Made by a program: the position numbers and the translations under genes
Part shown: piece after piece, positions 34,119-44,710 of the stretch
How positions within the stretch are numbered: position 1 is the stretch's first letter
Layout of the letters: each line of letters begins with the position of its first letter
The notes under the pieces: model-generated
The model's input: only the letters and a program-made list of their open reading frames with translations
Told to the model about the DNA's origin: nothing
Databases searched by the model: none
NCBI GenBank assembly: GCA_011389515.1
Contig: JAABUA010000014.1
Coordinates: forward strand, 1-58,235
DNA length: 58,235 nt
Source: Desulfobacteraceae bacterium
GTDB taxonomy: Bacteria > Desulfobacterota > Desulfobacteria > Desulfobacterales > Desulfosalsimonadaceae
Direction of reading: 5' to 3'

Positions 34119-36605
34119 TCATTGCGTTTGCTCCCCTCTTAAAAGCTGGTCAAGTGCCGTCTGCCGCAGGGAGGTGTCCTGGTTTTTGACGGCCATGGCC
34201 AGCGCCCTGCGTGTTCCGACGAACACGGCCAGTTTTTTCGCCCTTGTCAGTCCCGTATAAACAAGGTTCCGGTAGAGCATTTTAAAATGCTGCGTGAGCA
34301 GCGGGATGATAACCGTTTCGAATTCACTCCCCTGGGATTTGTGGATCGTGACCGCATAGGCCAGATCGAGTTCCAGCAGATTTTCCCGCTGGTAAAGGAC
34401 CTGCCGGTCGTCCGGGGAAAACGATACCACACACGTCATCCCCCCGGTATCAATCCGTTTGATCACGCCGATATCGCCGTTGAATACGCCAAGTTCATAA
34501 TTGTTTCTGCGGTGAATGACCCGGTCCCCCTCCCGGAAGAGTTTTTCGCCCACTTTCAACTGTCTTTTGCCGGAAACAAAAGGGTTGGTGCTTTCCTGGA
34601 TCATCCGGTTCAGGTGGTTCGTTCCGAGGCTGCCTTTTGTCATGGGGGAAAGAATCTGTATTTCACAGTTCCCGCCGTAATATTTTGGGATCCATTCCTG
34701 GTATAATTTCTTAACGACGTCAACCGCGGACAGTCCCCAATGGAGGCTCGACCATGGGTGGACCTTTTTCAAAACCGCCGTCAATTCCTCAACCGGAGAT
34801 TCTGCAAGGCACAGTTCTTCCAGGTTTACATGGGAGAATTTTTTCGGGATGACAATTTCTGTTTCATAGACGGGCAGGGGCTCTCCGGCGCGAAATTCGT
34901 ACAGATCCGATTCGTCGTCAAAACCACGCGCCATTTCATCTGTCCGGGCGCTCAAAATCCGCTTCACCTTTCCGATAAAACGGATCTGTTCAACAGTGGC
35001 CTCGTCTGAATCGATAAACAGGCAGTCCTCTTTTTGCCGCCATATCCCGGGCCGTTTAAATGGGGAGTCAATGTGCGGGATTTCTCCCCGGTTGATCCGG
35101 TGGGCATGCCGTATGATAAGGGAGGCCTCTGCCTGGCGGAAAACGGTGGTCAGCCGGTAGCAGTCGACCGTGCCGGATACGATGATATCGTGCAGGACAT
35201 TGCCGGGGCCGACCGATGGCAGCTGGTCCGCATCGCCGATAAACAGTACCTGGCAATGTTCGGGCACAGCCCTGAGCAGGGAGGAACTCAGGCTGATATC
35301 GATCATGGAACATTCGTCTATGATCAGAAAATCGGCATCAAGCGGAGATTTTTCGTCTTTTTTGAACCGCCCGGCCTGCCATTTCAAAAGCCGGTGAATG
35401 GTCTTGGATTTCCGACCGATCACATCGGTCATTCGCTGGGCGGCCCTGCCGGTGGGCGCGGTAAGCAGCACTTTTTTTCCCATTGCTTCCAGCAGTTTTA
35501 CAAGCACGCGCGTGGCGGTGGTCTTTCCGCATCCCGGCCCGCCGGTGAGAACCGAAAACCGGCGGGCAGCGATATGTTTTATCGCGTCAGCCTGCTGTTT
35601 GCTCAGGGTCAGGTAGTTGGACCGGCAGTATTTTTCCAGCCACTGTTCGACCCTTCGGGCGTCGACGGTTACGAGTTTTCTCCTTTGCCGTATTTTCTCA
35701 GCAACCAGGATTTCGTCGTAGTACAATGCCTTTGAATAGTAGCCGTCGATCAGCGTGCCGTCCTGGAGGGAAAGTTTCCGAACCTTCAGAAGATTTTCCG
35801 CTTCCATCATATTCAGGATCTTCGCCAGTCGAACGGTGATGTCCATCTGCAGCAATTCTTTTGCCTGCTGCCCGATCTGGGAACGGGTCAGGTAGCAGTG
35901 GCCGAACTGCCGGCCGGCGGCAAGTACGTGACGGATGCCTGCAATTACCCGCTTGTCACTTTCGGCGTCGAGTCCCATGCTGAGCGCGATCCTGTCGGCC
36001 GATAAAAAACCGATGCCGTGAAAATCATCGGCCAGGCGATAGGGATTGCCCATGACTTTTTCAATGGCATCATCTCCATAGTACTTGTAGATGCGAACGG
36101 CAAACAGGGTACTGATGCCGTGCGACTGAAGAAACATCATCACGTTGCGGATCGCGCGGTGCTCGGCCCACGCGCGGCTTATGGTTTTACGCTTTTTTTC
36201 GGCAATTCCGGGGACGTTCGTCAGTTTTTCGATATTGTTTTCAAAAATATCAAGGGTGTGCTCCCCAAAGTGGCGGACGATTTTTTTGGCGGTTTTCGGC
36301 CCCACGCCCTGTATCAGACCGGAACCCAGGTATTTTTCCAGAGCGGCGGCCGTGGCGGGCTGCTTTTCTATGGCGGAGATGGCGTTGAACTGGCGGCCGT
36401 GTTTGGGATGGTTCTTCCATGACCCGGAAAATTCCATGGTGGCGCCCGCAAAAACCCGCATCTGGTGAACGGTTACCGTTTCCGGCTGACGCGGATTGCC
36501 CCTGGCATGGATACGCAGCACACTGTAACCATTGTCCGCATTGTGATAGGTAACGCGGTCCACGATTCCCCAGATGGTTTCGTGTTTTACGGGTTGTTCT
36601 ATCAT
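34119..36605 (-). CDS. recD2: RecD2-type ATP-dependent DNA helicase
   Basis: An 828-residue SF1 helicase of the RecD2/YrrC class (long N-terminus, no RecB/RecC). An OB-like N-domain and helix-hairpin-helix motifs (LIQGVGPKTAKKI, LTNVPGIAEKK) come first, then Walker A GGPGCGKTT, Walker B LIIDECSM, motif III IGDADQLPSVGPG and the C-terminal HKSQGSEFE. There is an extra charged insertion of about 100 residues between the 1B/2A motifs and the C-terminal lobe. I start at ATG 36605; the ORF open further upstream runs into the preceding gene. Last gene of the parE-parC-DUF3786-recD2 operon. Confidence 0.9.
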   Translation of the reverse strand: MIEQPVKHETIWGIVDRVTYHNADNGYSVLRIHARGNPRQPETVTVHQMRVFAGATMEFSGSWKNHPKHGRQFNAISAIEKQPATAAALEKYLGSGLIQGVGPKTAKKIVRHFGEHTLDIFENNIEKLTNVPGIAEKKRKTISRAWAEHRAIRNVMMFLQSHGISTLFAVRIYKYYGDDAIEKVMGNPYRLADDFHGIGFLSADRIALSMGLDAESDKRVIAGIRHVLAAGRQFGHCYLTRSQIGQQAKELLQMDITVRLAKILNMMEAENLLKVRKLSLQDGTLIDGYYSKALYYDEILVAEKIRQRRKLVTVDARRVEQWLEKYCRSNYLTLSKQQADAIKHIAARRFSVLTGGPGCGKTTATRVLVKLLEAMGKKVLLTAPTGRAAQRMTDVIGRKSKTIHRLLKWQAGRFKKDEKSPLDADFLIIDECSMIDISLSSSLLRAVPEHCQVLFIGDADQLPSVGPGNVLHDIIVSGTVDCYRLTTVFRQAEASLIIRHAHRINRGEIPHIDSPFKRPGIWRQKEDCLFIDSDEATVEQIRFIGKVKRILSARTDEMARGFDDESDLYEFRAGEPLPVYETEIVIPKKFSHVNLEELCLAESPVEELTAVLKKVHPWSSLHWGLSAVDVVKKLYQEWIPKYYGGNCEIQILSPMTKGSLGTNHLNRMIQESTNPFVSGKRQLKVGEKLFREGDRVIHRRNNYELGVFNGDIGVIKRIDTGGMTCVVSFSPDDRQVLYQRENLLELDLAYAVTIHKSQGSEFETVIIPLLTQHFKMLYRNLVYTGLTRAKKLAVFVGTRRALAMAVKNQDTSLRQTALDQLLRGEQTQ

Positions 36606-36625
36606 ATTGGCGTACGATTTTTTTG

Positions 36626-37276
36626 TCAGTCCCGGATTGCCGATCCCGCCACAAGGGCGTACGAAACCCGCTTGACCAGTCCCCATATGGCGTCTGCGGC
36701 GAAGTGGTGCTCGATGGTCCGGTCAAAACAGACCGTTATGTTGGGGTCAAAATCCTCGTCACCTTCCCAGAGCAGGTAGTACAGCGGTACGCGGGGGAGC
36801 GCCGGCAAACGGTATGAAACATCGGCGTGGGGTTCACGGATTCCCCCCAGCGTTTCTGCGACTGCGGCGAATCCATTGGGGTCGCGGCCGAATTTTTCAA
36901 TCAGGCCCGCTACATCCAGGCTGTGCACGCCGGTGAAAAAGTGACCTTCTCTGAGTTCCTTGGCGGCGGTCATGCGGTGTTCCGGCTCGACATCGACCGC
37001 ATTTTTCAGATAGACAATCACAATAAGCGCAAGCAGGGGGTCGTCAAGCGTTTCAACCCTATCCCCTTTTGTCGCAAGCAGGCGCCGGCTGCCATAATCC
37101 ACCATGACCTTCCGGTTTAAAAAGGAAAGTCTGTACCCGTAATCCGGGTCCGGTTCGGCCTTGCTCCTGCGGCAGACATCTTCCGGATCAAGCAGCGCCA
37201 GCTCTTCCCAGTGGGAAGGAGGGACTTTCAAGAGGGATGGCTCTTCCGGTGCAGAACGATAACCTTTGGGACTCAT
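36626..37276 (-). CDS. DUF3786 protein without Fe-S motif
   Basis: A 216-residue protein of the DUF3786 family. It shares with the protein at 41718 the pattern of a YRLPALPRVPLYYLLWEGDE segment and an FDRTIEHHFAADAIWGLV segment. It has no cysteine cluster. I start at ATG 37276, five nt after AAGGA and 14 bp after the parC stop; longer forms would overlap parC. Function unknown; its place between parC and recD2 may be accidental or hint at a DNA-linked role. Confidence 0.7.
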   Translation of the reverse strand: MSPKGYRSAPEEPSLLKVPPSHWEELALLDPEDVCRRSKAEPDPDYGYRLSFLNRKVMVDYGSRRLLATKGDRVETLDDPLLALIVIVYLKNAVDVEPEHRMTAAKELREGHFFTGVHSLDVAGLIEKFGRDPNGFAAVAETLGGIREPHADVSYRLPALPRVPLYYLLWEGDEDFDPNITVCFDRTIEHHFAADAIWGLVKRVSYALVAGSAIRD

Positions 37277-37289
37277 ATTCATCCTTGAA

Positions 37290-39596
37290 TTACAATATTT
37301 CCGGTGTTTGTTCATTTTCCCCGGTACCTGCCTCCGGGAAAGCGGGTTTCGGTTTTTCCACCACAACCGCATCCACATTCTGAAAGCCCCTGGGCAGTTT
37401 TTTCCCCCGCTGCCCCCGGCCGCCCATGAAATTGGCAATATTTCCGAAGACCATCCTGAAATGCCTTTTCCCCGCAAAAAGGGTCAATACCCCCCGGTCG
37501 GGCAGCAGTACAAGGTGTTTCAGGAAGTCCGTTCCAGCGATAAAATCACCGGTTCTGATATGGATGATCTTGTTTCCTTTCCCTTTCTGCAACTCCGGCA
37601 GCTCCGGCAGCGGAAACAGCAGCATCCGGCCTTCAGCGGTAATGGCCACCACGAAGAAATCCGCAGCAGTGCCGGTAACATGCAGCGGTGGGATGGGCTG
37701 CGCCTCCTTCGGCAGGGTGAGAAGCGCTTTCCCCTTCTGGTTGCGGGTATACAGGTGCTGTATCTGCGTGATAAATCCGTACCCGGCGTTGCTTGTGACA
37801 ACAAGTTTCTGTTTGGGAGCTCCCATGAGAACGGATATGAACCGGGACTGGGGCGGATTTTTAAAAAAACCGGTCAGGGGAGTGCCATGGCTGCGGGCGG
37901 AGGGAAGGCCGTTGACGGCAATTGCGTAGCTTCTTCCGGTGGAGTCCAGAAACATGGCGGACTGGTTGCTGCGGCCGCATGCCGATGCCAGAAAACCGTC
38001 ACCGGACTTGTAGTTCAACTCTTCCGGATTGACTTCATATCCTTTTGCCATTCGAACCCAGCCCTGCTGCGACAGGATGACCGTCACCGGTTCGATGGGC
38101 GCAAGATCGACAGTGGATATCGCCTTGGCGTCGCTGCGCGTGGCAATAACCGTCCGGCGAGGATCGCCGTATTTTTTACCGTCTGCCTGGAGTTCCTTTT
38201 TAACCAGCGATTTCATCCGCACATCCGAGCCCAGCGTTTTCTCGATGGCAGCCCGTTCTTTTTCCAGCTCCTGTTTTTCCGTATTTATCTTTTTTTCTTC
38301 CAGTTTTGCAAGGTTTCTGAGCCGCAGCTGCAGGATGGCCTCGGCCTGGACACCGCTCAATTGAAATTCTTTTTCCAGTATGGGCTTCGGTACATCGTTT
38401 TCCCGGATAATCTGTATGACCCGATCCAGGTTGATATAGGCGGTCAGCAGGCCGTCCAGAATATGGAGGCGGTCGACGACTTCGGTAAGCCGGTAATTCA
38501 GCCGGTTCCGAACGGTTTCGATGCGGAAGGCGAGCCACTCGGAAAGGATTCCCGCGATGTTTTTCACACCCGGTTTCCTGTCCGTGCCGATCATGTTGAG
38601 ATTGATGCGGCAGGTCCGCTCCAGGTCGGTGGTCGCAAAAAGGTGAAGCATGAGTGCGTGCCGGTCAACCCGGCGGGATGCAGTGGATATGACAATACGG
38701 ACGGGCTCCTCGTGGTCCGATTCATCACGGATATCACCCACCATGGGGAGTTTTTTGCGCTCGATCTGCAGGGCGACCTGTTCCATGATTTTTGCCGGGG
38801 ATACCTGGTGGGGCACCTGGTTGATGACGATGTCGCCGTTTTCCTCGCTCCATGCGGCGCGCAGCCGGATGGAACCATATCCCGTGCGGTAGATCTCTTC
38901 GATTTCTTCCTTGCTGGAGATAATCTCGGCGCCGCCCGGGTAATCGGGCCCCTTGATGTATTGGCAAAGCGCATCCGGGCCCGCGCCGGGATTGTCGATG
39001 AGGTGCACCAGGGCGTCTACTGTTTCCGACACGTTATGGGGAGGTATGTCCGTTGCCATTCCCACGGCGATTCCCATGGTACCGTTCAGCAGAATGTTTG
39101 GCAGCCGGGCGGGCAGGGTTGCCGGTTCCATAAGGGTGCCGTCGAAATTGGGAATCCATTCCACCGTCCCCATGCCGAGCTCGGAAAGGAATATATCGGC
39201 GAATAAAGACAGCCTGGATTCCGTATACCGCATGGCCGCAAATGATTTTGGATCGTCCACGCACCCGAAGTTTCCCTGACCATCGACGAGAGGGTAGCGG
39301 TAGGAAAACGACTGGGCCATCAACACCATTGCCTCGTAGCATGCCGTATCCCCGTGCGGATGAAACTTGCCCAGTACGTCTCCCACGGTCCGGGCGGATT
39401 TCTTGTGCTTTGCCGTATTTTTCAAGCCCAGTTCGGACATGGCGTATAAAACCCGTCGCTGTACCGGTTTCAACCCGTCGCCGATAAAAGGGAGCGCCCG
39501 ATGCATGATAACGGTCATTGCGTAGTTAAGATACGCTTTTTCGCTGTAATCCTCTATGGTTATGGATTCAAATCCGTTTGCTCCGTCTGCTTTCAT
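37290..39596 (-). CDS. parC: DNA topoisomerase IV subunit A
   Basis: A 768-residue type IIA topoisomerase A subunit. The catalytic tyrosine is Tyr124 in [10 protein letters not shown]; the quinolone-determining region reads [12 protein letters not shown] (Thr84, Glu88). A C-terminal beta-pinwheel with degenerate blades follows. I call ParC rather than GyrA because [19 protein letters not shown] and the [13 protein letters not shown] segment match ParC, and parE is upstream with ATGA overlap. It decatenates chromosomes with ParE. Confidence 0.93.
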   Translation of the reverse strand: MKADGANGFESITIEDYSEKAYLNYAMTVIMHRALPFIGDGLKPVQRRVLYAMSELGLKNTAKHKKSARTVGDVLGKFHPHGDTACYEAMVLMAQSFSYRYPLVDGQGNFGCVDDPKSFAAMRYTESRLSLFADIFLSELGMGTVEWIPNFDGTLMEPATLPARLPNILLNGTMGIAVGMATDIPPHNVSETVDALVHLIDNPGAGPDALCQYIKGPDYPGGAEIISSKEEIEEIYRTGYGSIRLRAAWSEENGDIVINQVPHQVSPAKIMEQVALQIERKKLPMVGDIRDESDHEEPVRIVISTASRRVDRHALMLHLFATTDLERTCRINLNMIGTDRKPGVKNIAGILSEWLAFRIETVRNRLNYRLTEVVDRLHILDGLLTAYINLDRVIQIIRENDVPKPILEKEFQLSGVQAEAILQLRLRNLAKLEEKKINTEKQELEKERAAIEKTLGSDVRMKSLVKKELQADGKKYGDPRRTVIATRSDAKAISTVDLAPIEPVTVILSQQGWVRMAKGYEVNPEELNYKSGDGFLASACGRSNQSAMFLDSTGRSYAIAVNGLPSARSHGTPLTGFFKNPPQSRFISVLMGAPKQKLVVTSNAGYGFITQIQHLYTRNQKGKALLTLPKEAQPIPPLHVTGTAADFFVVAITAEGRMLLFPLPELPELQKGKGNKIIHIRTGDFIAGTDFLKHLVLLPDRGVLTLFAGKRHFRMVFGNIANFMGGRGQRGKKLPRGFQNVDAVVVEKPKPAFPEAGTGENEQTPEIL

Positions 39597-41515
39597 ATAT
39601 CGACCATGTTCCCTTTTTCTTCCAGCCAGTGCCTGCGGGCGGATGCGTGTTTTTTGCCAAGCAGCATGTCCATGATTTCGTAAAGTTTTTCCGGTTTTTC
39701 CATGTCAACGGTCAACCGGACCAGCCTGCGGGTATCCGGATCCATGGTGGTTTCCCGCAACTGCATGGGATTCATTTCGCCAAGCCCCTTGAACAGCTGT
39801 ACCGAAGGTTTCTGGCTCTTTTTCGCATGCTTTTTGAGGATAGCGTTTTTTTCCGTTTCATCCAGTGCATAGTATACCTGCTTTCCGATATCAATCCGGT
39901 AAAGCGGGGGAAGCGCCGCATAAACCCTTCCGGCAAGGACCAGCGGTTTGAAGTGCTTCAGGAAAAGAGCGCACAGCAGGGTGGCGATATGAAGGCCGTC
40001 TGAATCGGCATCCGTCATGATGATATTTTTACCGTACCGGATGCCGTTGGTATCTGTGGAGCCGGGTTCCATACCGATGGCCACGGCAATATCGCGCACC
40101 TCCTTTGAAGAAAATATGGCATCCGGTTCCACCTCCCAGGTGTTCAAAATCTTCCCCCGAAGCGGCAGAATGGCCTGTGTTTGACGGTTCCTGGCCTGCT
40201 TGGCCGACCCCCCGGCACTGTCTCCTTCCACCAGAAAAAGCTCGCACTGCTCGAAATCCTGGCTGACGCAATCCGCCAGTTTGCCGGGGAGGGTGGGCCC
40301 CGAAAGCACCTTTTTCCGCGCCACTTTTTTGGATGCGCGGATCCGGCTGCGGGCTGCGTCAACTGCGATTTCGGCGATTTTTTCGCCGATGGTCGGGTAC
40401 TGGTTGAGCCACAGGCTGAAGGTATCCTTGACCACCCCGGACACGAAAGCGGCACACTGTCTTGACGACAGGCGCTCCTTGGTCTGTCCGGAAAAACGGG
40501 GGTCGACCATTTTGACCGATAGGACATAGGCGCAGCTTTCCCATACATCGTCCGGCGCCAGTTTTACACCCCTGGGAAGCAGCCGCCGAAGGTCGCAGAA
40601 ATCCCTGAGCGCGTTTAAAAGCCCCTGCCTGAACCCGGTGACATGGGTGCCGCCCTGCAGGGTGGGAATCAGGTTCACATAGCTCTCGGCAACGGTTTCG
40701 CCGGAATCCGGAAGCCACGTGCATGACCAGGATACCTGCTCGTCGGTTTCCTCGAAGTTGCCGGTAAATGGTTTTTCGGGGACGGTTTCCAGGCCGTTCA
40801 GGCTCGCTGAAAGGTATTCGTCCAGGCCGGTGCTGTAATGCCAGGTTTTGGTTTCCCCGGTAGTATGGTTTGTGAATATGACCTCCAGGCCCGGGCACAA
40901 AACGGCCTTGGCCCTGAGGTTATGCGCCAGGCGGGAAACAGAAAATGAAGTATTGTCAAAATACTGCGGGTCTGGCCAGAATCGTATGGATGTGCCGGTT
41001 TTGCGTTTGGCGATGGTGTCGGTGGAGACAAGGTCGCTTGCCTTGTATCCGTTTTCAAAAGCGATTTTATATGTTTCGCCGTTTCTGCAGATTTCGATTT
41101 CCAGCCGGGTGGACAGTGCGTTAACAACGGAAACGCCGACTCCGTGCAGGCCGCCGGAAAACCGGTAATCCTTGTTGGAGAATTTCGCGCCGGCATGCAG
41201 GCGGGTCATGATGACTTCCACACCTGAAATTTTTTCCGTGGTATGCATGTCTACAGGCATACCGCGCCCGTTGTCCGATACCCGCAGCGATCCGTCTTCA
41301 AACAGCTCGACCTCGATTCTATCCGCATGGCCGGCAATGGCTTCATCCACGCTGTTGTCGATGACTTCCTGTGCCATGTGATTCGGGCGCTGGGTATCCG
41401 TATACATGCCCGGCCGGCGGCGCACGGGGTCGAGGCCTTCCAGAACCTCCACGGAATCCGCATTATATGATGATGCAGCCCGGTGGTTGGTTTTAAACAG
41501 TTCGTTATCTTTCAC
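39593..41515 (-). CDS. parE: DNA topoisomerase IV subunit B
   Basis: A 640-residue GHKL ATPase/TOPRIM protein. ATP-site motifs are [18 protein letters not shown] and [15 protein letters not shown]; the TOPRIM region has [13 protein letters not shown] and MTDADSDG. I start at GTG 41515; the frame is open upstream to a TTG at 41572 but the conserved region begins well after either. Its TGA overlaps the parC ATG (ATGA), a coupled pair. Confidence 0.92.
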   Translation of the reverse strand: MKDNELFKTNHRAASSYNADSVEVLEGLDPVRRRPGMYTDTQRPNHMAQEVIDNSVDEAIAGHADRIEVELFEDGSLRVSDNGRGMPVDMHTTEKISGVEVIMTRLHAGAKFSNKDYRFSGGLHGVGVSVVNALSTRLEIEICRNGETYKIAFENGYKASDLVSTDTIAKRKTGTSIRFWPDPQYFDNTSFSVSRLAHNLRAKAVLCPGLEVIFTNHTTGETKTWHYSTGLDEYLSASLNGLETVPEKPFTGNFEETDEQVSWSCTWLPDSGETVAESYVNLIPTLQGGTHVTGFRQGLLNALRDFCDLRRLLPRGVKLAPDDVWESCAYVLSVKMVDPRFSGQTKERLSSRQCAAFVSGVVKDTFSLWLNQYPTIGEKIAEIAVDAARSRIRASKKVARKKVLSGPTLPGKLADCVSQDFEQCELFLVEGDSAGGSAKQARNRQTQAILPLRGKILNTWEVEPDAIFSSKEVRDIAVAIGMEPGSTDTNGIRYGKNIIMTDADSDGLHIATLLCALFLKHFKPLVLAGRVYAALPPLYRIDIGKQVYYALDETEKNAILKKHAKKSQKPSVQLFKGLGEMNPMQLRETTMDPDTRRLVRLTVDMEKPEKLYEIMDMLLGKKHASARRHWLEEKGNMVDI

Positions 41516-41717
41516 TGTGTTTACTCTTTCAATACAGAAAACAGGAATTCCGGTTGACGGGTCAAAAAACAATGCGACATGGGGCCCATCGCAATGACCG
41601 AAGCTACGTTATCCGGCGCATTCGGTCAATCCTCTTTATCATTACGGCACCCGATTTTTCAACAGGTAAAAACATCTATACGGCAACGCTGCAAGATTCA
41701 TCGTTATAAGGAAGATG

Positions 41718-42542
41718 CTACCCGGCGGCATGCGCCGATGGAATGCCGTGCCTCTGGGCCAGCTTGTCAAACATGATGACCATTCCGGCGGTCAGGGTGT
41801 AAAGGGAGTCCAGGTCAAGATTTTCATCCACGGTTTCATCAAAAAAGAGGTGCAGGCTGGACGCCAGTCCCTCTTCGGGCTCCAGGTAACTGACGATGAT
41901 CGGGACGAGGGGAAGCGGATATAAGATGACGGCCTTGTCCGCATCCACGGGACCTTCCACGCGCCGTCCATTGAAGATGTCCAGCATGTCCCTGAAAAGA
42001 TCGGGATACGTGTCGGCAATTTTTTTCAACGGCTTTTCGCATCGCTGGTGATACAGGGAGTAGCGTTCCATACCCCCCTTGAGTTCCCTGAAGGTGATCC
42101 ATTTCCCGGAAAGGGGCCGCCCTTTGCTGTAAAGAACATAGTTGAGCACCGGCACGGCAAGCCAGGGGTTGACATGAATGTCCGACGACAGCGTGCCATC
42201 CTCAATAACGCTGAAATCCTTGCCCATCACCTTGAGCGTCAACTTTTTGCCGTCATATTTCGAACCGGTGCGCGCGGCGGCCTCTTCAAGGTCTGTTCCC
42301 GGAATCTTGTTTTTGAGGTATTCAACGGCTTCACGCATGTCCTCATCGATGGTATTGGGCTTTTCCACTTCGCCGCCGTATTTTTCGAGCACCTCGGCGG
42401 ACAGATGGGGGCATCGGTCAAGATTTTTTTTGTTTTTGAAAACCGCCACCGCAAAGGCCATACAGGTTTTTTCATTGCAGTCCTTGCAATTGGTCTGGGG
42501 CAGCAGTTTGAAAATTTCCATGGGGTTGTTGATACGTGTCAT
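41718..42542 (-). CDS. 4Fe-4S DUF3786 protein
   Basis: A 274-residue protein. The N-terminus holds a cysteine motif (CKDCNEKTC and a fourth Cys 16 residues on, CPHL) of the kind found in the large subunit of the corrinoid Fe-S protein (AcsC/CdhE). The rest is a DUF3786 domain (KWITFRELKGG, LPLVPIIVSYLEPEEG). Fe-S DUF3786 proteins are common in acetyl-CoA-pathway anaerobes but have no assigned function. It lies 18 bp after the sirtuin gene. Confidence 0.82.
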   Translation of the reverse strand: MTRINNPMEIFKLLPQTNCKDCNEKTCMAFAVAVFKNKKNLDRCPHLSAEVLEKYGGEVEKPNTIDEDMREAVEYLKNKIPGTDLEEAAARTGSKYDGKKLTLKVMGKDFSVIEDGTLSSDIHVNPWLAVPVLNYVLYSKGRPLSGKWITFRELKGGMERYSLYHQRCEKPLKKIADTYPDLFRDMLDIFNGRRVEGPVDADKAVILYPLPLVPIIVSYLEPEEGLASSLHLFFDETVDENLDLDSLYTLTAGMVIMFDKLAQRHGIPSAHAAG

Positions 42543-42559
42543 GTTCAGGAATCCTTTTT

Positions 42560-43375
42560 CTAGTGCATCAGCCTTCTTATGGCCTGTATGATTTCCTCCA
42601 TGGCCGCTCCGGCTTTCATGGGGATATAAATATCTGAAACAGCCGAAAATGCATTTTCATTCGGATTGACCACGATTACCTTTGCGCCTGATTCCTTTGC
42701 ATGAAACGGCAGGTGCGCCGCCGGGTATACCGTACCAGAGGTGCCAATGGCCAGAAGGACGTCACTTTTTCTGGCGGCGTCAAATGCCTGTGGAACATCC
42801 TTGACCATCTCGCCGAACATCACCACATCCGGTCGTGTGGGCGCCAGGCAGTTGCGGCATGGCGGCAGCAGGGATACAATCGTTTCAAGGGTGAACTCTT
42901 TTATATCGCGCACCTTTTTCAATGTGTCTTTGATGATCTGTTTTCTTTGCAGACGCTCACTCCCCCCGCAGGAAATGCATCGGATCCGGAAGCCATTTCC
43001 GTGCACCTCGATCACATCCGTGTTGCCGGCCTCGATGTGGAGGTTGTCAATATTCTGGGTAATCACTGTTTGCAGAATGCCCATCCGTTCGAGTTCGCCC
43101 AGGGCAAGATGGGCCGGGTTGGGCTCGGCGTTTTGAAACGTTTCCAGCAATTCGATAAAGAATGGCATGAGTTTGTGTGGGTTGTTGGTCAACGTGCTGA
43201 GCAGTCCGTCTGCGGTGCCCACTTCCGCCGGGTTCAGTTTTTCCCATACCCCTCCGGGATCCCTGAATGTGGCGATCCCGCTTTCCGCGGAGATGCCCGC
43301 CCCGCATGACGCAACGGTTCTCTTGGCATTGGCCAGAATGTTTGCCGCCTTTTTGATTTCCATTTCGGTGTTCAT
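42560..43375 (-). CDS. Sir2-family NAD-dependent protein deacylase
   Basis: A 271-residue sirtuin. NAD-binding GAGISAESGI and TQNIDNLH, the catalytic His in EVHGNG, and four zinc cysteines (CISC and CRNC) are all present. It removes acetyl or longer acyl groups from lysine with NAD. In anaerobes it often regulates acyl-CoA synthetases, and prpE lies 11 kb away on the same strand, but no direct link is shown. AGGGAGAG precedes the ATG. Confidence 0.93.
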   Translation of the reverse strand: MNTEMEIKKAANILANAKRTVASCGAGISAESGIATFRDPGGVWEKLNPAEVGTADGLLSTLTNNPHKLMPFFIELLETFQNAEPNPAHLALGELERMGILQTVITQNIDNLHIEAGNTDVIEVHGNGFRIRCISCGGSERLQRKQIIKDTLKKVRDIKEFTLETIVSLLPPCRNCLAPTRPDVVMFGEMVKDVPQAFDAARKSDVLLAIGTSGTVYPAAHLPFHAKESGAKVIVVNPNENAFSAVSDIYIPMKAGAAMEEIIQAIRRLMH

Positions 43376-43795
43376 GGTCTCTCCCTTTGCGATTGATCTG
43401 AAAAAACCGCTTTTAGATGGCCGTATGGAAGCGGGGGCCGCGATCCATTTTTTTTTAAATTACGCACTCATCATATGCGCCCTGAAGATAATGCTTTCAT
43501 GCAGATTTTCAGTCATGGCGCATTTGACCCTTTTATTATTACGTGCCATTTTATATATTACAGAAGGGTTTTGCAATGATACAATATGCCTTAGCAATAA
43601 TGTTGACGACTCCGTAAAAAGTCCAATATCTGCGTTACGCGCGATCCCTCAGAATCTCACGTACGCTAAGTACGCTGCATTCTTCGGGATCGCGCAAGCC
43701 TTGATCTTGAACTTTTTACGAAGTCGTCTGATCGAGACTTTTTACGGGTGCATCAATTTTGAAATTACAAACAACAAGACAGGCCGGGAAAACAG
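43376..43795. other. Intergenic region containing repeat copy B
   Basis: This 420-bp gap lies between divergent sir2 and MBL genes. Its right third is repeat copy B. The left part is AT-rich (a run of nine T near 43450) and should hold both promoters; I see no confident -35/-10 pair and no gene. Confidence 0.4.
43605..43728 (+). repeat. Dispersed palindromic repeat, copy B
   Basis: A 124-bp element with 18-bp ends GACGACTCCGTAAAAAGT and ACTTTTTACGAAGTCGTC (one mismatch in the arm). An inner stem pairs GCGCGATCCC with GGGATCGCGC. Compared with copy A, both outer arm (GATGGCACC to GACGACTCC) and inner arm (GATT/AATC to GATCCC/GGGATC) changed on both sides, so pairing is kept. A second right end (GACTTTTTACGGGTGCATC, 43736-43754) follows 7 bp later. 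Confidence 0.85.
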
Positions 43796-44653
43796 ATGCT
43801 TGAACTCATTGATCTGGATATCGAATCGCTCGGTTATTCCAAATTTATATCCGCATGGCTGTACCGTGGGAAGAATCAAACTTTCATCGTCGACCCGGGG
43901 CCGGCAGCAACCATTGATCATCTTATACGGGAAATCGAATCCCGGGGCATAAACAAAATCGACTGGGTACTGTTGACCCATATTCACATGGATCATGCCG
44001 GGGGCATAGGGCACCTGATTCAGCGCTTTGCCGATGCACGGGTGGCCTGCCATGAAAAGGCGGTTCCGCACCTGGTTGATCCGGCAAGGCTGCTGGAGGG
44101 TTCCAGGAAGGTCCTGCAGTCGGTTGCAGAAGCATACGGCGATATACGGCCGGTGCCTTCCGGATCCATTGTGACGGGGGCGCATATCGATTTTGAAGAC
44201 GGTATAGCGGTGATCCCCACCCCCGGGCATGCGCCCCATCATCAATGTTTCGTCTTCCGGGACATCCTGTTTTGCGGCGAGCTGTTCGGTGTTTTTTATA
44301 CGCTTGGGAACACCTTCTATCTTCGTCCGGCAACACCGCCCCGTTTCATCTACGAGGATTTTCTTGAATCCATGGAAAAGATCCGGCCGTATGTGGACCG
44401 CAACCTGTGCTTCGGTCATTACGGCAGTTTTTCAAACGGTGCTGAAATCTTTGAAGCAGCCGGAAGTCAGCTTTCGCTGTGGGTCGATGTCATTCGCTCG
44501 CATGGGGGGTCCGCAGATGTGGACATGATCATAAGCGACCTGATGACAAAAGATCCCGTTTTTTCGAGGGTAAAGCACCTTCATGGCCGGCACTGTGAGC
44601 GGGAGATGTATTTTACGCGAAATGCCATCAGGGGCATTTCGGGTGCCGCATAG
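43796..44653 (+). CDS. MBL-fold metallo-hydrolase
   Basis: A 285-residue metallo-beta-lactamase-fold protein. The metal motif is THIHMDHAGG, followed by PTPGHAPHHQC and a C-terminal CFGHYG histidine. Where most family members have a bridging Asp, this one reads FCGELFG with Glu. The fold covers hydrolases of thioesters, phosphodiesters and lactams, so the substrate is unknown. The CGGGAAAAC before ATG 43796 is an adequate ribosome site. Confidence 0.85.
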   Translation: MLELIDLDIESLGYSKFISAWLYRGKNQTFIVDPGPAATIDHLIREIESRGINKIDWVLLTHIHMDHAGGIGHLIQRFADARVACHEKAVPHLVDPARLLEGSRKVLQSVAEAYGDIRPVPSGSIVTGAHIDFEDGIAVIPTPGHAPHHQCFVFRDILFCGELFGVFYTLGNTFYLRPATPPRFIYEDFLESMEKIRPYVDRNLCFGHYGSFSNGAEIFEAAGSQLSLWVDVIRSHGGSADVDMIISDLMTKDPVFSRVKHLHGRHCEREMYFTRNAIRGISGAA

Positions 44654-44710
44654 CATATTCGTATCGCGCTAAAAAGAGATATTCCGATGTCATCAACTGT
44701 GGGAAGCGAA

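Noticed and set aside
37266..39206. Plus-strand frame of 646 codons opposite parC
   Set aside because: parC has complete motifs on the minus strand; the antisense frame shows no recognisable domain.
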